Source of the DNA: Promethearchaeota archaeon
GTDB lineage: Archaea; Asgardarchaeota; Lokiarchaeia; Sigyniarchaeales; SOKP01
DNA length: 33,440 bases
Direction: 5' to 3'
NCBI GenBank assembly: GCA_019894715.1
Contig: JAGXOA010000145.1
Location: forward strand, 1 to 33,440
The position numbers were made by a program, and so were the translations under genes. Below the pieces are notes generated by a model that worked only from the letters and a program-made list of their open reading frames with translations, had not been told where the DNA came from and ran no database searches. Shown here piece after piece: positions 17,910-26,183 of the stretch. Positions within the stretch are counted from its first letter, which is position 1. Each line of letters starts with the position of its first letter.

Positions 17910-18962
17910 TTATTTAAAAAAAGAATCTAAAGAAATTTGTTTGGAAGTATTATCAAATTTTTTTAATCTTTCTAGTGCATTTTCTACTCTATTTTTAGAA
18001 AAATTATGTTGTTCAACAAGTAACTCTTCGATTTTATCATATGAAATTCTCTCCCATTTTAGGGCGGAATAGTCTTTATTTATCTCTGGAGTTATAAATA
18101 TTCTTTTAACTTGTTCTATTAGGTCAAAATTTAAATCTTCTTTATTTTTTAGTATTATATTATTATTACTTTTAAGGATATTTTCTAATGATTCATATTT
18201 TTTAATCAGTTCAAGTGCTTTATGTTGCCCAATACCCTTTATCCCTGGATAAAAATCAGTACCAATTAAAATACTCATTTCTATTAACTGTTCTTTTGAA
18301 ATTTTATATTGTTCTAACACTTTTGAAAGCGATACATATTCAATATCTAAAGTAACTGATGTATTTTTTACTTTTTTACTTCGACTAACAGCAAAATTTC
18401 GGATTAGTCTTTTTCCTCCAAAAAGAAGAGTATCATAATCTTGTGAAGCACAAGCCCAAGCATCACCTTGCTGAACCATATATGCAGACTGGGCTTCTCC
18501 TTCTGACAATGCTTGTACAATAGGAATTCCCATATATTCTATTAATTTCTTACTTTCTTCAATCATATTTGTATCTAATTTAGAGGTCATTTGGGCAAAT
18601 TTTTTTGCTTCTAACATATTTCCTTTTTCTTGAGCTTCAATCATTTTAACTTGAGCAACTTTTTTTACTTTCCTTCGTTCTTCAATTGTTTCCATTTTTA
18701 AAGTAGAAGGTTTTCCATCAAAAACGTAAATAGGTTTAATATTATGCTCTATAAAATTAATTGTCCTATAAAATAACCCTGATAAGTGAGAAGTGACATT
18801 TCCTTCAAAATCTTTAAGGGGTGTTCCATCTCTTTGTCTAATAATGGCTAAAAACTGGTAAATTGTGTTAAAGGCATCAATTGCCACTTTCTTATTTAAA
18901 AGGTTTTCAAAAGTGATTTTACGTTTTACATCATTAACTAATTCATTTATTTTAACTCCCAT
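17910..18962 (-). CDS. fen: Flap endonuclease 1
   Basis: Structure-specific 5'-flap nuclease for Okazaki-fragment maturation and base-excision repair, 350 residues. The start is ATG 18962 giving MGVKINELV, because Gly2 is part of the FEN1 active site; an ATG nine bases upstream is not expected. Active-site segments: KVAIDAFNTIYQF (about 28-40), YVFDGKPSTLK, SEGEAQSAYM, ASQDYDTLLFG and LIGTDFYPGIKGIG (helix-2-turn-helix DNA binding). The C-terminus QISLDSFFK is a PIP box (Q-x-x-L-x-x-F-F) for the PCNA clamp. It lies in a leftward run with Nob1, NAD kinase and aIF5A upstream and Cdc48 downstream, but is separated from Nob1 by a 389-base gap. Confidence 0.95.
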   Translation of the reverse strand: MGVKINELVNDVKRKITFENLLNKKVAIDAFNTIYQFLAIIRQRDGTPLKDFEGNVTSHLSGLFYRTINFIEHNIKPIYVFDGKPSTLKMETIEERRKVKKVAQVKMIEAQEKGNMLEAKKFAQMTSKLDTNMIEESKKLIEYMGIPIVQALSEGEAQSAYMVQQGDAWACASQDYDTLLFGGKRLIRNFAVSRSKKVKNTSVTLDIEYVSLSKVLEQYKISKEQLIEMSILIGTDFYPGIKGIGQHKALELIKKYESLENILKSNNNIILKNKEDLNFDLIEQVKRIFITPEINKDYSALKWERISYDKIEELLVEQHNFSKNRVENALERLKKFDNTSKQISLDSFFK

Positions 18963-19004
18963 ATGGAACACTTTAATTTGATAATAATATAACCTTTTAA
19001 TTAT

Positions 19005-19274
19005 TTATAAAAAATTGGTAATTTTTATAAAATTCCAAAATTTATTCCGATTATCAACCTTTCCTGTAGAGGGAAGAACTGCCCTAAGGTTATTAGACTG
19101 TTCATTTGCCATCGAATTCAAGACATGCTTCATCAATAATGTTTCAATCATTAATTCGGAAGTCATGAAGGAATATATCCCACTATGTTTAAAGAAGTCG
19201 TGAAGTTTAGCTCGATTACTGTATGGGCTATTTGATTTTAAGTGGGATAATAATTTCTTGATTTTTACAAGTAA
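19005..19274 (-). pseudogene. Open-frame relic in the fen-nob1 gap, richer in G+C than its surroundings
   Basis: The gap between fen (18962) and nob1 (19352) holds a 90-codon minus-strand frame (stop at 19005) that has no start codon until ATG 19166. Sequence upstream of that ATG also reads coherently (KLHDFFKHSGIYSF), and the end reads NEQSNNLRAVLPSTGKVDN. It is visibly richer in G and C and in less common codons than the neighbours. This suggests a fragment of a gene brought in from elsewhere, perhaps a transposase. A plus-strand frame (19015-19203) overlaps, so strand is uncertain. I recognise no family. Confidence 0.3.
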
Positions 19275-19291
19275 CTATAAATTTTTAAAGA

Positions 19292-19312
19292 ATTTCAACG
19301 ATCAGTTGAAAT
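19292..19312. repeat. Perfect inverted repeat between fen and nob1
   Basis: ATTTCAAC (19292-19299), a five-base spacer GATCA, then GTTGAAAT (19305-19312): a perfect eight-base palindrome arm pair. It lies 40 bases past the nob1 stop on the minus strand and next to the relic frame, so it could be a terminator hairpin for nob1 or an end of the relic. Confidence 0.4.
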
Positions 19313-19351
19313 AATATTAAGTTCCTTTTTATTTAATATATAGGAATTTTT

Positions 19352-19909
19352 TTAATTTTTCCTTTCTCTTCTCTTTAATTTGGAACCACATATTTCGCAA
19401 ATATGTTCATTTGGGTCTTTAACGATTTTACAAAAGGGACAATAAATTTCAAATAAAATTTTCTTTTTAATTCCTTCTCTTTTTAATGGAGAGAACATCA
19501 AATCTAATTCTAAACATAGATTTTCCATAGCATAATCATTTGTATAAATTACAACTCCTTCATCAATTGTTTCTTTGATTTCGAGAGTTAAAGCTATTAA
19601 ATTAATATCAACATTAGATAATACTCTTAGATCATTCGTATTTTTAGCGTTTTCTTTTACTTGATTTATATATTTTTCAATAGGTGTTTTTAAAATCAAT
19701 TGATTTGACAATATTGCGTATTTGATTCTATTTATTATATTCCGATTTTTTTGAAGATATCTATCTACTTCAATTTCTTCAATTACTTCTTGAATAGTAT
19801 AGATATTATTTTTTATCACACTAAAATCAAAGCCAGTTAAAAAAATATTTGTATCAAAAACCATTGAATGTTTAATATTTTTATTTATGTTGTTGATTAG
19901 ATCTTTCAT
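19352..19909 (-). CDS. nob1: Nob1-type rRNA endonuclease (PIN domain plus zinc ribbon)
   Basis: Endoribonuclease that cuts the 3' end of pre-16S rRNA during small-subunit maturation, 185 residues. The PIN domain (1-140) shows the acidic residues VFDTNIFLTG (about 18-27), EVIEEIEVDRYL (about 41-52), NVDINLIALTLE (about 104-115) and YTNDYAMENL (about 124-133). The C-terminal zinc ribbon is CPFCK and CEICGSK, typical for Nob1. It is 52 bases downstream of NAD kinase on the same strand, so probably co-transcribed with it and aIF5A, a grouping that fits translation and ribosome assembly. Confidence 0.92.
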   Translation of the reverse strand: MKDLINNINKNIKHSMVFDTNIFLTGFDFSVIKNNIYTIQEVIEEIEVDRYLQKNRNIINRIKYAILSNQLILKTPIEKYINQVKENAKNTNDLRVLSNVDINLIALTLEIKETIDEGVVIYTNDYAMENLCLELDLMFSPLKREGIKKKILFEIYCPFCKIVKDPNEHICEICGSKLKRRERKN

Positions 19910-19961
19910 TTGTAATATCTTTTTATTATATTCTTTTAATAATGCTATATCGAAAAGATTT

Positions 19962-20876
19962 TCATTCTTCTGGTGAATCGTCTAAAGGAATCTTTAGATT
20001 TCCAACAATCTTTTTTCTTAATCGTTTATAATAATTCAAGGAGAGTGATTTTGAAAGACGAATGAATTTTGCATGAGATCTAGCTTTCCTAATTCGAATT
20101 TTTGTATTTGGTTGAATTTCTTTTATTGTAGTTTGACCATCAATTACTATTTTTCCACTTAGTCTTGGTCTTAACAATCTTATCTCAACTTCACTATTAA
20201 TTGGAATTATAATAGGTTTTAATCCTGAACGTGCGTATGGGTTTAATTCTGTTATTTGTATTATATCCAAACTAGGAGCAACTATTGATCCTCCTGCGCT
20301 GAGATTATAAGCAGTTGATCCTGTAGATGTTGAAATTATAACTCCATCAAGATAGCTCCTACTTAAAAATACACCATCAATTTTTATTGAAATTTGAAGT
20401 ACTTTTGAAAATTTAGAGGATACAATTAAGATTTCATTTAAAGCATTACCCAATTTCAATTCTTCTGAATTATTTTTAACAATATATGGTGTTATTTTCG
20501 AGAGGTTTTCTATAATATACTCCCCATTAAATACTTTTTCTAAGTCTCTGTATACTCTTTTCTCATAACTTTCGTCCAGAAAACCAATAGATCCAATATT
20601 TACTCCAAAAATAGGAGGGGGATCTTTTTGAGATAAACCTTTTACAACTCTTAGAATACTACCATCTCCTCCAATCACAATTACAAAATTAACATTGTTT
20701 GTGTTCATTTCTTCTAAATCCATGCTTCTATGGGGCATTATTCTTGGAGCAATTCTTGTTTCTAAAAAAACTTCTTTTCCTTTATCTTTATTCAGATAAT
20801 TGAAAAGATTTTTTGCTAAATTAAGAGCACGATCTGAATCCATTCTACATGCAATAATAATGGGTTTTTGTTCCAT
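19962..20876 (-). CDS. nadK: NAD kinase
   Basis: Cytosolic ATP/polyphosphate-NAD kinase making NADP+, 304 residues, normal length. Diagnostic motifs: VIGGDGSILRVVKGL (the GGDG phosphate loop with catalytic Asp, about residue 72), NVGSIGFL in the variant NIGSIGFL, and GVIISTSTGSTAYNLSAGG (about 178-196) for NAD binding. The ATG at 20876 is chosen over a TTG nine bases upstream; GAGAGGA directly precedes the ATG and leaves no spacing, so the exact start is not certain. It lies between aIF5A and nob1 in one leftward group; an apparent AT-rich spacer of 100 bases separates it from aIF5A. Confidence 0.93.
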   Translation of the reverse strand: MEQKPIIIACRMDSDRALNLAKNLFNYLNKDKGKEVFLETRIAPRIMPHRSMDLEEMNTNNVNFVIVIGGDGSILRVVKGLSQKDPPPIFGVNIGSIGFLDESYEKRVYRDLEKVFNGEYIIENLSKITPYIVKNNSEELKLGNALNEILIVSSKFSKVLQISIKIDGVFLSRSYLDGVIISTSTGSTAYNLSAGGSIVAPSLDIIQITELNPYARSGLKPIIIPINSEVEIRLLRPRLSGKIVIDGQTTIKEIQPNTKIRIRKARSHAKFIRLSKSLSLNYYKRLRKKIVGNLKIPLDDSPEE

Positions 20877-20976
20877 TCCTCTCAAGTATTTTTTTTATTT
20901 GATTTACTTTAAAAAATATTTATTTTAAATAAAAATAAAATTTATGTTTTAGAAAAAACAGAAAAAGAAAAAAAGT

Positions 20977-21408
20977 CTATTTATTTGTAAAAAATCTATT
21001 GATTAAAGTTTTACCTGCTAAATTCCAATATTCTACTTGGGTTTGTGACATTTCAGAAGGATTTTGCTTTAATTCGGTTATTTTTTTTATCATATCATCA
21101 TTCTTTGGCCAAGTAACATCAATAGATTCATATGATTCAAGATCCATTATATTAATTGTTGTTTCTTCAATGAAATTAATTTGAGCATTTCCTTTTAAAA
21201 TTTCTGGAACTTCTACCATATGGCCACTAGGTATGGTAAGTGAGCGTTTATTATCATCAAATACACCTACGCATGTAATTCGTACTTTAGCATGTCCATG
21301 TTTTCCAGATTTACTACGTTCAGTATTTTTTATTACACAAGCTTCATTTTCTACCATAATATAATTTCCAGATTTTAATTTTTGTATTTCTTCTCTTCTA
21401 ATTGAAAT
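20977..21408 (-). CDS. eif5A: Translation factor aIF5A, hypusine-containing; probable ATT start
   Basis: Archaeal IF5A binds the ribosomal E site and relieves stalling at poly-proline and other motifs. SKSGKHGHAKVRI carries the lysine modified to hypusine or deoxyhypusine (GKHGHAK). An SH3-like N-domain is followed by an OB domain ending VEYWNLAGKTLINR. The first ATG (21357, MVENEACVIK) falls inside the first beta hairpin; the codons before it read EEIQKLKSGNYI, exactly the expected N-terminal strand, and are open back to a TGA at 21415-21417. That stretch has no ATG, GTG or TTG. AGGTGA (21415-21420) stands six bases before an ATT at 21408, which I take as the start (143 residues). Deoxyhypusine synthase is not in the window. 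First gene of the leftward group, divergent from SRP54. Confidence 0.9.
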   Translation of the reverse strand: MSIRREEIQKLKSGNYIMVENEACVIKNTERSKSGKHGHAKVRITCVGVFDDNKRSLTIPSGHMVEVPEILKGNAQINFIEETTINIMDLESYESIDVTWPKNDDMIKKITELKQNPSEMSQTQVEYWNLAGKTLINRFFTNK

Positions 21409-21414
21409 AATAAT

Positions 21415-21420
21415 TCACCT
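21415..21420 (-). promoter_or_regulatory. Shine-Dalgarno AGGTGA before the aIF5A ATT start
   Basis: On the minus strand AGGTGA is followed by ATTATTATTTCA. It is a strong match to the archaeal 16S 3' end, and the spacing (six bases) favours the third ATT, at 21408, as the start. An ATG and a GTG nearby are both in other frames and quickly reach stops. Confidence 0.5.
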
Positions 21421-21707
21421 ATCTTAGCATATAATAAATTACTTGATTTATTTAACATAAAAAAATAATCCAATATTTTTTCTTTATAATATAAATCAAA
21501 ATTAATTGTTATTCATATATTTTTTTAAAAAATTTATAATTTTTTTTTTTTTTTTGAAAAAAAATACTATTATACATAGTTTAAAATATATTCTCCTATT
21601 TTCATTTGAATTTTATAAAAATATTTTCATTATTATAATCTTTTAAAAAAAATTTATTTTTAAGAATTAATTAAATAAGAATAATACTTAATTTTACGCT
21701 GGTTGTT
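21421..21707. promoter_or_regulatory. AT-rich divergent promoter region between aIF5A and SRP54, with a 15-base T tract
   Basis: No gene is visible in these 287 bases. They contain an uninterrupted T run (21541-21555) followed by an A run, and several TATA-like stretches; AATTTATTTTTAA near 21650 is positioned for SRP54. Both flanking genes are highly expressed in archaea, so a chromatin-open divergent promoter is plausible. This is inference from composition and position. Confidence 0.4.
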
Positions 21708-23063
21708 ATGGTTTTAGAAAATCTTGGTAGATCAATAGATAAAGCTATTCGTAAGATACGTAAGTTGCCAAAAATAGATAAAGATGCAATTAATGCTCTT
21801 GTTCAAGACTTACAAAGATCACTTCTTACGAGTGATGTAAAAGTCGAGTTAGTTCTTGATATGACAGAAAATATTAAGAAAGAAGCAATGAATACAGCAC
21901 TTCAAAAAGCTAGTAGGAAGGAATTTATTATAAAACTTGTTCATGATGAACTTATAAAAGTGCTAGGAGGAAAACCCGCTCCAATTAGAATTAATCCAAA
22001 AAAAAAAAATGTAATTCTGTTAGTTGGAATTCAAGGTTCTGGGAAAACTACTTCTATAGGAAAATTATCTCAATATTATAAAAGTAAAGGTTTTAAAGTT
22101 GCAACATTAACCACTGATACTTGGAGACCAGGGGCTTTTGAACAATTAACACAATTAACAAAACAATTGGGTATAAAATGTTTTGGAGATCCTAATGAAA
22201 AAAATCCTCTTAAAATTGCTATAAAAGAGACAAAAAAAGCATTAAATGAAGGATTTGATGTTTTAATAGTAGATACAGCTGGAAGACATAAAGAAGAAAA
22301 AGAATTAATGGAAGAAATGAAAAAGATTGTAAAAGTTCTAAAGCCAAATGAAGTAATTCTAGTAATTGATGGTACTTTAGGTCAACAAGCATATTCACAA
22401 GCAGAAGAATTTTCAAAAGCAACTAATCTTGGAAGTATAATAGTAACAAAATTAGATGGTACTGCGAAAGGAGGCGGAGCACTTTCTGCATGTGCTGCAA
22501 CTAATGTACCTATAAGATTTATAGGGGTTGGAGAGAAAATAGATGATCTCGATCAATTTAATCCAACTAGCTTTGTTGGAACATTATTAGGTGTTCCAGA
22601 TATGCAAGGTCTTATAGAGAGAGTACAAGAAGCAGAGATTATGCCTGATTCTGAAGCTGTAAAACGTATGTTGAAAGGGAAATTTACATTGGATGATCTT
22701 TGTACACAACTAAAATCTTTTAAAAAAATTGGAAAATTCAAACAAGTTCTTTCTATGATGGGTGGTGGAAATATTCCAGATGTCTTGAAAGAAGATGCTG
22801 AAAAAAATATTGAAAAATGGGAAATTATTTTAAATTCTATAACTCCAGAAGAGAAATTACAACCAGAGATTATTAAAAGATCTAGAAAAAAAAGAATTGC
22901 CATAGGTTCAGGCCAGCCTTATTCTGTAATAAATAAAATGCTTGATCAATATCGTCAAATGAAGAAAGTAATGAAAAATATGGCTCAAATGAGAAAAAAA
23001 GGTGCTAAAGGAGGCTTACCTCCCGGACTTGATAAGATGATGAAATCTTTCGGAGGTTTTTAA
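21708..23063 (+). CDS. srp54: Signal recognition particle protein SRP54
   Basis: SRP GTPase that binds signal sequences and 7S RNA and docks with FtsY to deliver nascent membrane and secreted proteins, 451 residues, full length. The N-domain four-helix bundle spans 1-95. The G-domain has P-loop GIQGSGKTT (107-115), DTAGRH (switch II) and TKLDGTAKGGG (NKxD and closing loop). The methionine-rich M-domain occupies about 305-451: GQPYSVINKMLDQYRQMKKV binds the RNA, and MMGGGN begins the finger loop region. It starts with ATG without a strong Shine-Dalgarno motif. The surface proteins in this window would depend on it. Confidence 0.95.
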   Translation: MVLENLGRSIDKAIRKIRKLPKIDKDAINALVQDLQRSLLTSDVKVELVLDMTENIKKEAMNTALQKASRKEFIIKLVHDELIKVLGGKPAPIRINPKKKNVILLVGIQGSGKTTSIGKLSQYYKSKGFKVATLTTDTWRPGAFEQLTQLTKQLGIKCFGDPNEKNPLKIAIKETKKALNEGFDVLIVDTAGRHKEEKELMEEMKKIVKVLKPNEVILVIDGTLGQQAYSQAEEFSKATNLGSIIVTKLDGTAKGGGALSACAATNVPIRFIGVGEKIDDLDQFNPTSFVGTLLGVPDMQGLIERVQEAEIMPDSEAVKRMLKGKFTLDDLCTQLKSFKKIGKFKQVLSMMGGGNIPDVLKEDAEKNIEKWEIILNSITPEEKLQPEIIKRSRKKRIAIGSGQPYSVINKMLDQYRQMKKVMKNMAQMRKKGAKGGLPPGLDKMMKSFGGF

Positions 23064-23089
23064 CTATCAATCTTATTTTTATGTTTAAA

Positions 23090-23568
23090 GTGAACTACCC
23101 ACGGCCTAAAGACCGTAGCTTCCTACGAGTACACAACCGCTTCTACTACGGGTTGGCCTGTTTATTGTAGAAAACCATTCCATCATATTAGACCGATTTT
23201 TTTTGCATGCTCTTTGAGTTGTTCCACTTGCCGTTCCAAGTCACCTCGCTTGGATTGTTTGTGTGAGGAAACTCTCCCATAAATGGCGCAGGTGCTTTTA
23301 AAACTTGAATGAGGATGAGATATTTCTTGTTTATAGGAACTCTTAAGTATTAATCGCTTGATTTCTTGAACAGGAAATCGTCGATGACCTCCCAGAGTTC
23401 TTACGCAAGTAATTTTTCGCTTTTTTTCCCATCGACGTAGAGTCTTGATGCACACTCCAAGCATGAGGGCTGTAATTCCAATGGTATACATAAAGAAAAA
23501 GATTTAATAAGAAGATTTAAAGTTTTGAATTATCTGAGTCGTATATCCATTTAAATAGTGTCCAGATT
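23090..23568 (-). mobile_element. Internally deleted IS607-family element
   Basis: On the minus strand, AATCTGGACACT (23557-23568), shared with 2741 and 33060, marks the left end. It is followed by a truncated tnpA (23491-23183) that runs straight into the last codons of tnpB (WFST to the TAG at 23106) and the right-end hairpin (23100-23117, TACGGTC-TTTA-GGCCGTG as RNA). The middle of the element, about 2 kb of recombinase and TnpB coding sequence, is gone. Bases 23090-23178 are about 87% identical to the solo end at 6915-7003. The end lies 27 bases after the SRP54 stop. Confidence 0.7.
23183..23491 (-). pseudogene. IS607 TnpA serine recombinase, truncated (102 aa)
   Basis: MYTIGITALMLGVCIKTLRRW starts a MerR-like helix-turn-helix (about 1-45, including RTLGGHRRF), followed by the start of a resolvase domain (CAIYGRVSSHKQ, with the catalytic Ser in RVSS; LERQVEQL). 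IS607 TnpA is normally about 200 residues, but this frame ends after 102, at the deletion junction with the tnpB remnant. The catalytic arginines and the E-helix are missing, so it is inactive as a recombinase. Confidence 0.85.
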
Positions 23569-23586
23569 CGTCTATAATTTCGGAAA

Positions 23587-23907
23587 CTATGATTTACCCT
23601 GAAAGATTTGAGAAAAAAAATCAGAGGCTTGGAATATATCTACTGTTATTGCTTTATCACATTTCTTGCAGGATAATATTGTTATAGGAAAAGCTCCTAT
23701 TTTATCAAAATATCTTCCTGCAAACTTCAATGCTATTTTTCTAAATTTCTTAGTGATTACTCCTCCAAAAGGCATAACTTCTGCTTGGAATTCTATAAAA
23801 CTACTCATTGCTTTCAAGGCATTATCTTTAAATTGTTGATCAAAATCTACTGGCTCTAAAGATAATTTTAAATCAAGTTCAGTGTTACAATATGGACATA
23901 ATGTCAT
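23587..23907 (-). CDS. Small zinc-binding protein with two Cys-x2-Cys knuckles
   Basis: A 106-residue protein. CPYCNTE at residue 4 and CKKCDKAI at about 80-87 would make one four-cysteine zinc site joining the two ends of the chain. Between them is a helical region containing EVMPFGGVITKKFRKIALKFAGRYFDKIG. It is cytosolic. I recognise no family; the arrangement, a zinc site that closes around a helical insert, is common in small Asgard proteins. It starts with ATG and lies between the deleted IS607 copy and the trmY gene. Confidence 0.65.
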   Translation of the reverse strand: MTLCPYCNTELDLKLSLEPVDFDQQFKDNALKAMSSFIEFQAEVMPFGGVITKKFRKIALKFAGRYFDKIGAFPITILSCKKCDKAITVDIFQASDFFSQIFQGKS

Positions 23908-24042
23908 AATATTTACTCTTTTTTCATTATATTAAAAAATCGGATATAAATATAATAAAATATAATTTGATAAATAAAATACTTATTTAATTATATCCTA
24001 TTTTTCTTAACATTATTCTAATTGATATTTTGTTGATCAAAA

Positions 24043-24723
24043 TTGGTTGATATCCTATTAAATATAAAGACAATCATAAATTACACAAAAAAGGATATTG
24101 ATAAAGGAAATACCCCTCCAGAGATCTATAAAATATGTTCTTGTATAAGAGAAGCATTTTGTCTTTCTTATGCTATAAGAAAAGAAAATAGATTATGGTT
24201 ATATTTTCAAAAAGTAAATTCTTTAATTGAGCTGAATGGAAGCAAATTGAGATTTCTAGGATCTGATGAAAGATCTCAAGCATTACTTTTGATGAAAGCA
24301 TTAGATCTCATAAAATTCTCTACATTATATAATTGGAAGAAATCAACTCCAGGTATTTTTGTTAGGAAATTTGAAAAGAACTCTGATTTCTTTTTATATA
24401 TAAATTCTAATATGTCTGAAGAAATTGTGTTTATTCCTTATCAAAATGCTTTAGATTTCTTATCTTTAGAAAATAATAATAAAATGAATATAAATATTGT
24501 GAATATCAGAGATTTAAAAAATATTGAAGAAAAATTATATATTATCTCATTAGATGCAGAATCTAATGATTTTTTAAATTTATATACCAATTATAAAATT
24601 GATAATGATCATGAATTATTGGAAAAAATTAAGATTGGAAATTTAATTAATATAGAAGGAGTAGAAAATAAAATCTTATATCTTAATTACTTGATTGATA
24701 CACAATTACATATAAAAAAATAG
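24043..24723 (+). CDS. trmY: tRNA (pseudouridine54-N1)-methyltransferase TrmY-like (SPOUT)
   Basis: The N-terminal two thirds match the DUF358/TrmY family, which methylates N1 of pseudouridine at position 54 in archaeal tRNA using S-adenosylmethionine. Matching points are PPEIYKICSCIREAFCLSYAIRKEN (TrmY has R-L-D-L-x-C-R-C-V-x-x-A-F-x-L-S-H-G-I-R-R-D), ELNGSKLRFLGSDERSQALL (N-G-S-E-L-R-x-L-x-P-D-E-R-S) and TPGIFVRKFEK. The homology is clear though the chain is rather diverged. The start is TTG at 24043, since a TGA stands just upstream in frame and no ATG is available. The pyrC start follows eight bases after its stop, so the two are probably co-transcribed. Confidence 0.75.
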   Translation: MVDILLNIKTIINYTKKDIDKGNTPPEIYKICSCIREAFCLSYAIRKENRLWLYFQKVNSLIELNGSKLRFLGSDERSQALLLMKALDLIKFSTLYNWKKSTPGIFVRKFEKNSDFFLYINSNMSEEIVFIPYQNALDFLSLENNNKMNINIVNIRDLKNIEEKLYIISLDAESNDFLNLYTNYKIDNDHELLEKIKIGNLINIEGVENKILYLNYLIDTQLHIKK

Positions 24724-24730
24724 GATTAAA

Positions 24731-26125
24731 TTGATATTAAAAAATGCAAAAATCTTTTCAGAAGGAATCATCAAAAAAGGAGTTCTTGTAATTCTAAATG
24801 GGAAGATCAAATCAATTCTATTTGAAGAAAATAAAGATTATCTTAAAATCTTTAATGAAGAACTAAATCATGAGACAATAATTGATTGTGAAAAAAAAAT
24901 AATAATCCCTGGAATTATTGATATTCATTCTCACTTACGAGATCTTGGGCAGAACGAAAAAGAAACATTTTTAACTTCAACAAAAGCAGCGGGTTTTTCT
25001 GGTATAACAACTGTTTTCAATATGCCTAATACTGAACCTCCTGCTATATCCGTAGATCAAGTTAAATCATGGATGTTGAAGGCAGAAAATAATATTTATG
25101 TAAATGTTTGTTTTATCTCTGGTGTTCCAAAAAAAATAAATTTCGAAGAAATATTGAAAATTGTTGAATTAGGGGTAATTGGATTTAAAATATATCCATT
25201 GGGGGCAATAAATGAAATTGATTGGACAGACTCTCTAAATATCCAAAAATTATTTGATATTTCTTCAAAGTTGCAGATTCCTATATTTATTCATCCAGAT
25301 TTTCCAATTACAAAAAAAGAAAAAAATCATATATTTGAAAAATATCAGAATCAAGAAATAAATGTTTTAAAATTACATAATGATCTTTATCCTCCTAGAA
25401 CAGAGGCAAAATATGTTAATTTTATTCTGGAAAACTATTATAAGCTTATTGATGATAATAAATTAGCGTTGAAAGAATATCCAATAATACATTTTTGTCA
25501 TATAAGTTGCATAGATAGTCTTTCATTAATTAGAAATACTTTGAAAAAGAATAACAAACTAAAAATAACTTTTGAGACAACTCCCCATCATTTATTATTA
25601 TCTAATGATATTAAATTAAAAAATCCGAATTATGGAAAAGTTTTACCTCCTTTAAGAGATAAAGCTCATTCTGAATATCTTTTTAATGAATTAATATTTG
25701 GAAATATTCAATTGATCGGAACTGATCATGCTCCTCATACTAAAAAGGAAAAAGATGAAGAATATTCTAGGGCTCCCTCAGGATTTCCTGGTTTTGAAAC
25801 TTATCCATTAGTTTTATTGGATAAAGTTTGTAATTTTGAATTATCTCTTGATCTTTTTGTTAAAATAGCATCTGAAAATCCCGCTAAAGTCTTTAATATA
25901 AAAAATAAAGGATATATAAAAGAAGGTTATGATGCTGATCTAATAATTATCGATAAAATTCATGAATATCCCATTAATCCTAATAATTTTAAAACAAAAG
26001 CAAAATTTTCCCCATTTGAAAATATTTTATCAAGAGTTCAGATATGGAAAGTATTCTTAAAGGGATATGAAATAAATCAAGAAGATTTCAATCCAAAAGG
26101 AGAAATAATAAAAAGAAATGAATAA
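24731..26125 (+). CDS. pyrC: Dihydroorotase
   Basis: Zinc amidohydrolase making dihydroorotate in pyrimidine synthesis, 464 residues, slightly longer than usual. Metal ligands: DIHSHLRDLG (the H-x-H pair, about residue 63), the bridging carbamylated Lys in VIGFKIYPLG (about residue 150), His in IIHFCHIS and in TPHHLL, and Asp in GTDHAPH. It resembles the class I (allantoinase-like) group. It starts with TTG, eight bases after the trmY stop, with AGGA just upstream. The two genes look like one operon. No other pyr gene is in the window. Confidence 0.92.
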   Translation: MILKNAKIFSEGIIKKGVLVILNGKIKSILFEENKDYLKIFNEELNHETIIDCEKKIIIPGIIDIHSHLRDLGQNEKETFLTSTKAAGFSGITTVFNMPNTEPPAISVDQVKSWMLKAENNIYVNVCFISGVPKKINFEEILKIVELGVIGFKIYPLGAINEIDWTDSLNIQKLFDISSKLQIPIFIHPDFPITKKEKNHIFEKYQNQEINVLKLHNDLYPPRTEAKYVNFILENYYKLIDDNKLALKEYPIIHFCHISCIDSLSLIRNTLKKNNKLKITFETTPHHLLLSNDIKLKNPNYGKVLPPLRDKAHSEYLFNELIFGNIQLIGTDHAPHTKKEKDEEYSRAPSGFPGFETYPLVLLDKVCNFELSLDLFVKIASENPAKVFNIKNKGYIKEGYDADLIIIDKIHEYPINPNNFKTKAKFSPFENILSRVQIWKVFLKGYEINQEDFNPKGEIIKRNE

Positions 26126-26183
26126 AATTTAAAACATTCAGTATAATGTCTTAATTATAATAATAAAAAATATAATCTTTAAA

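Noticed and set aside
19015-19203. 62-codon plus-strand frame in the fen-nob1 gap
   Set aside because: No promoter or ribosome site and no recognised motif; the minus-strand frame is longer. Kept only as an uncertain-strand relic.
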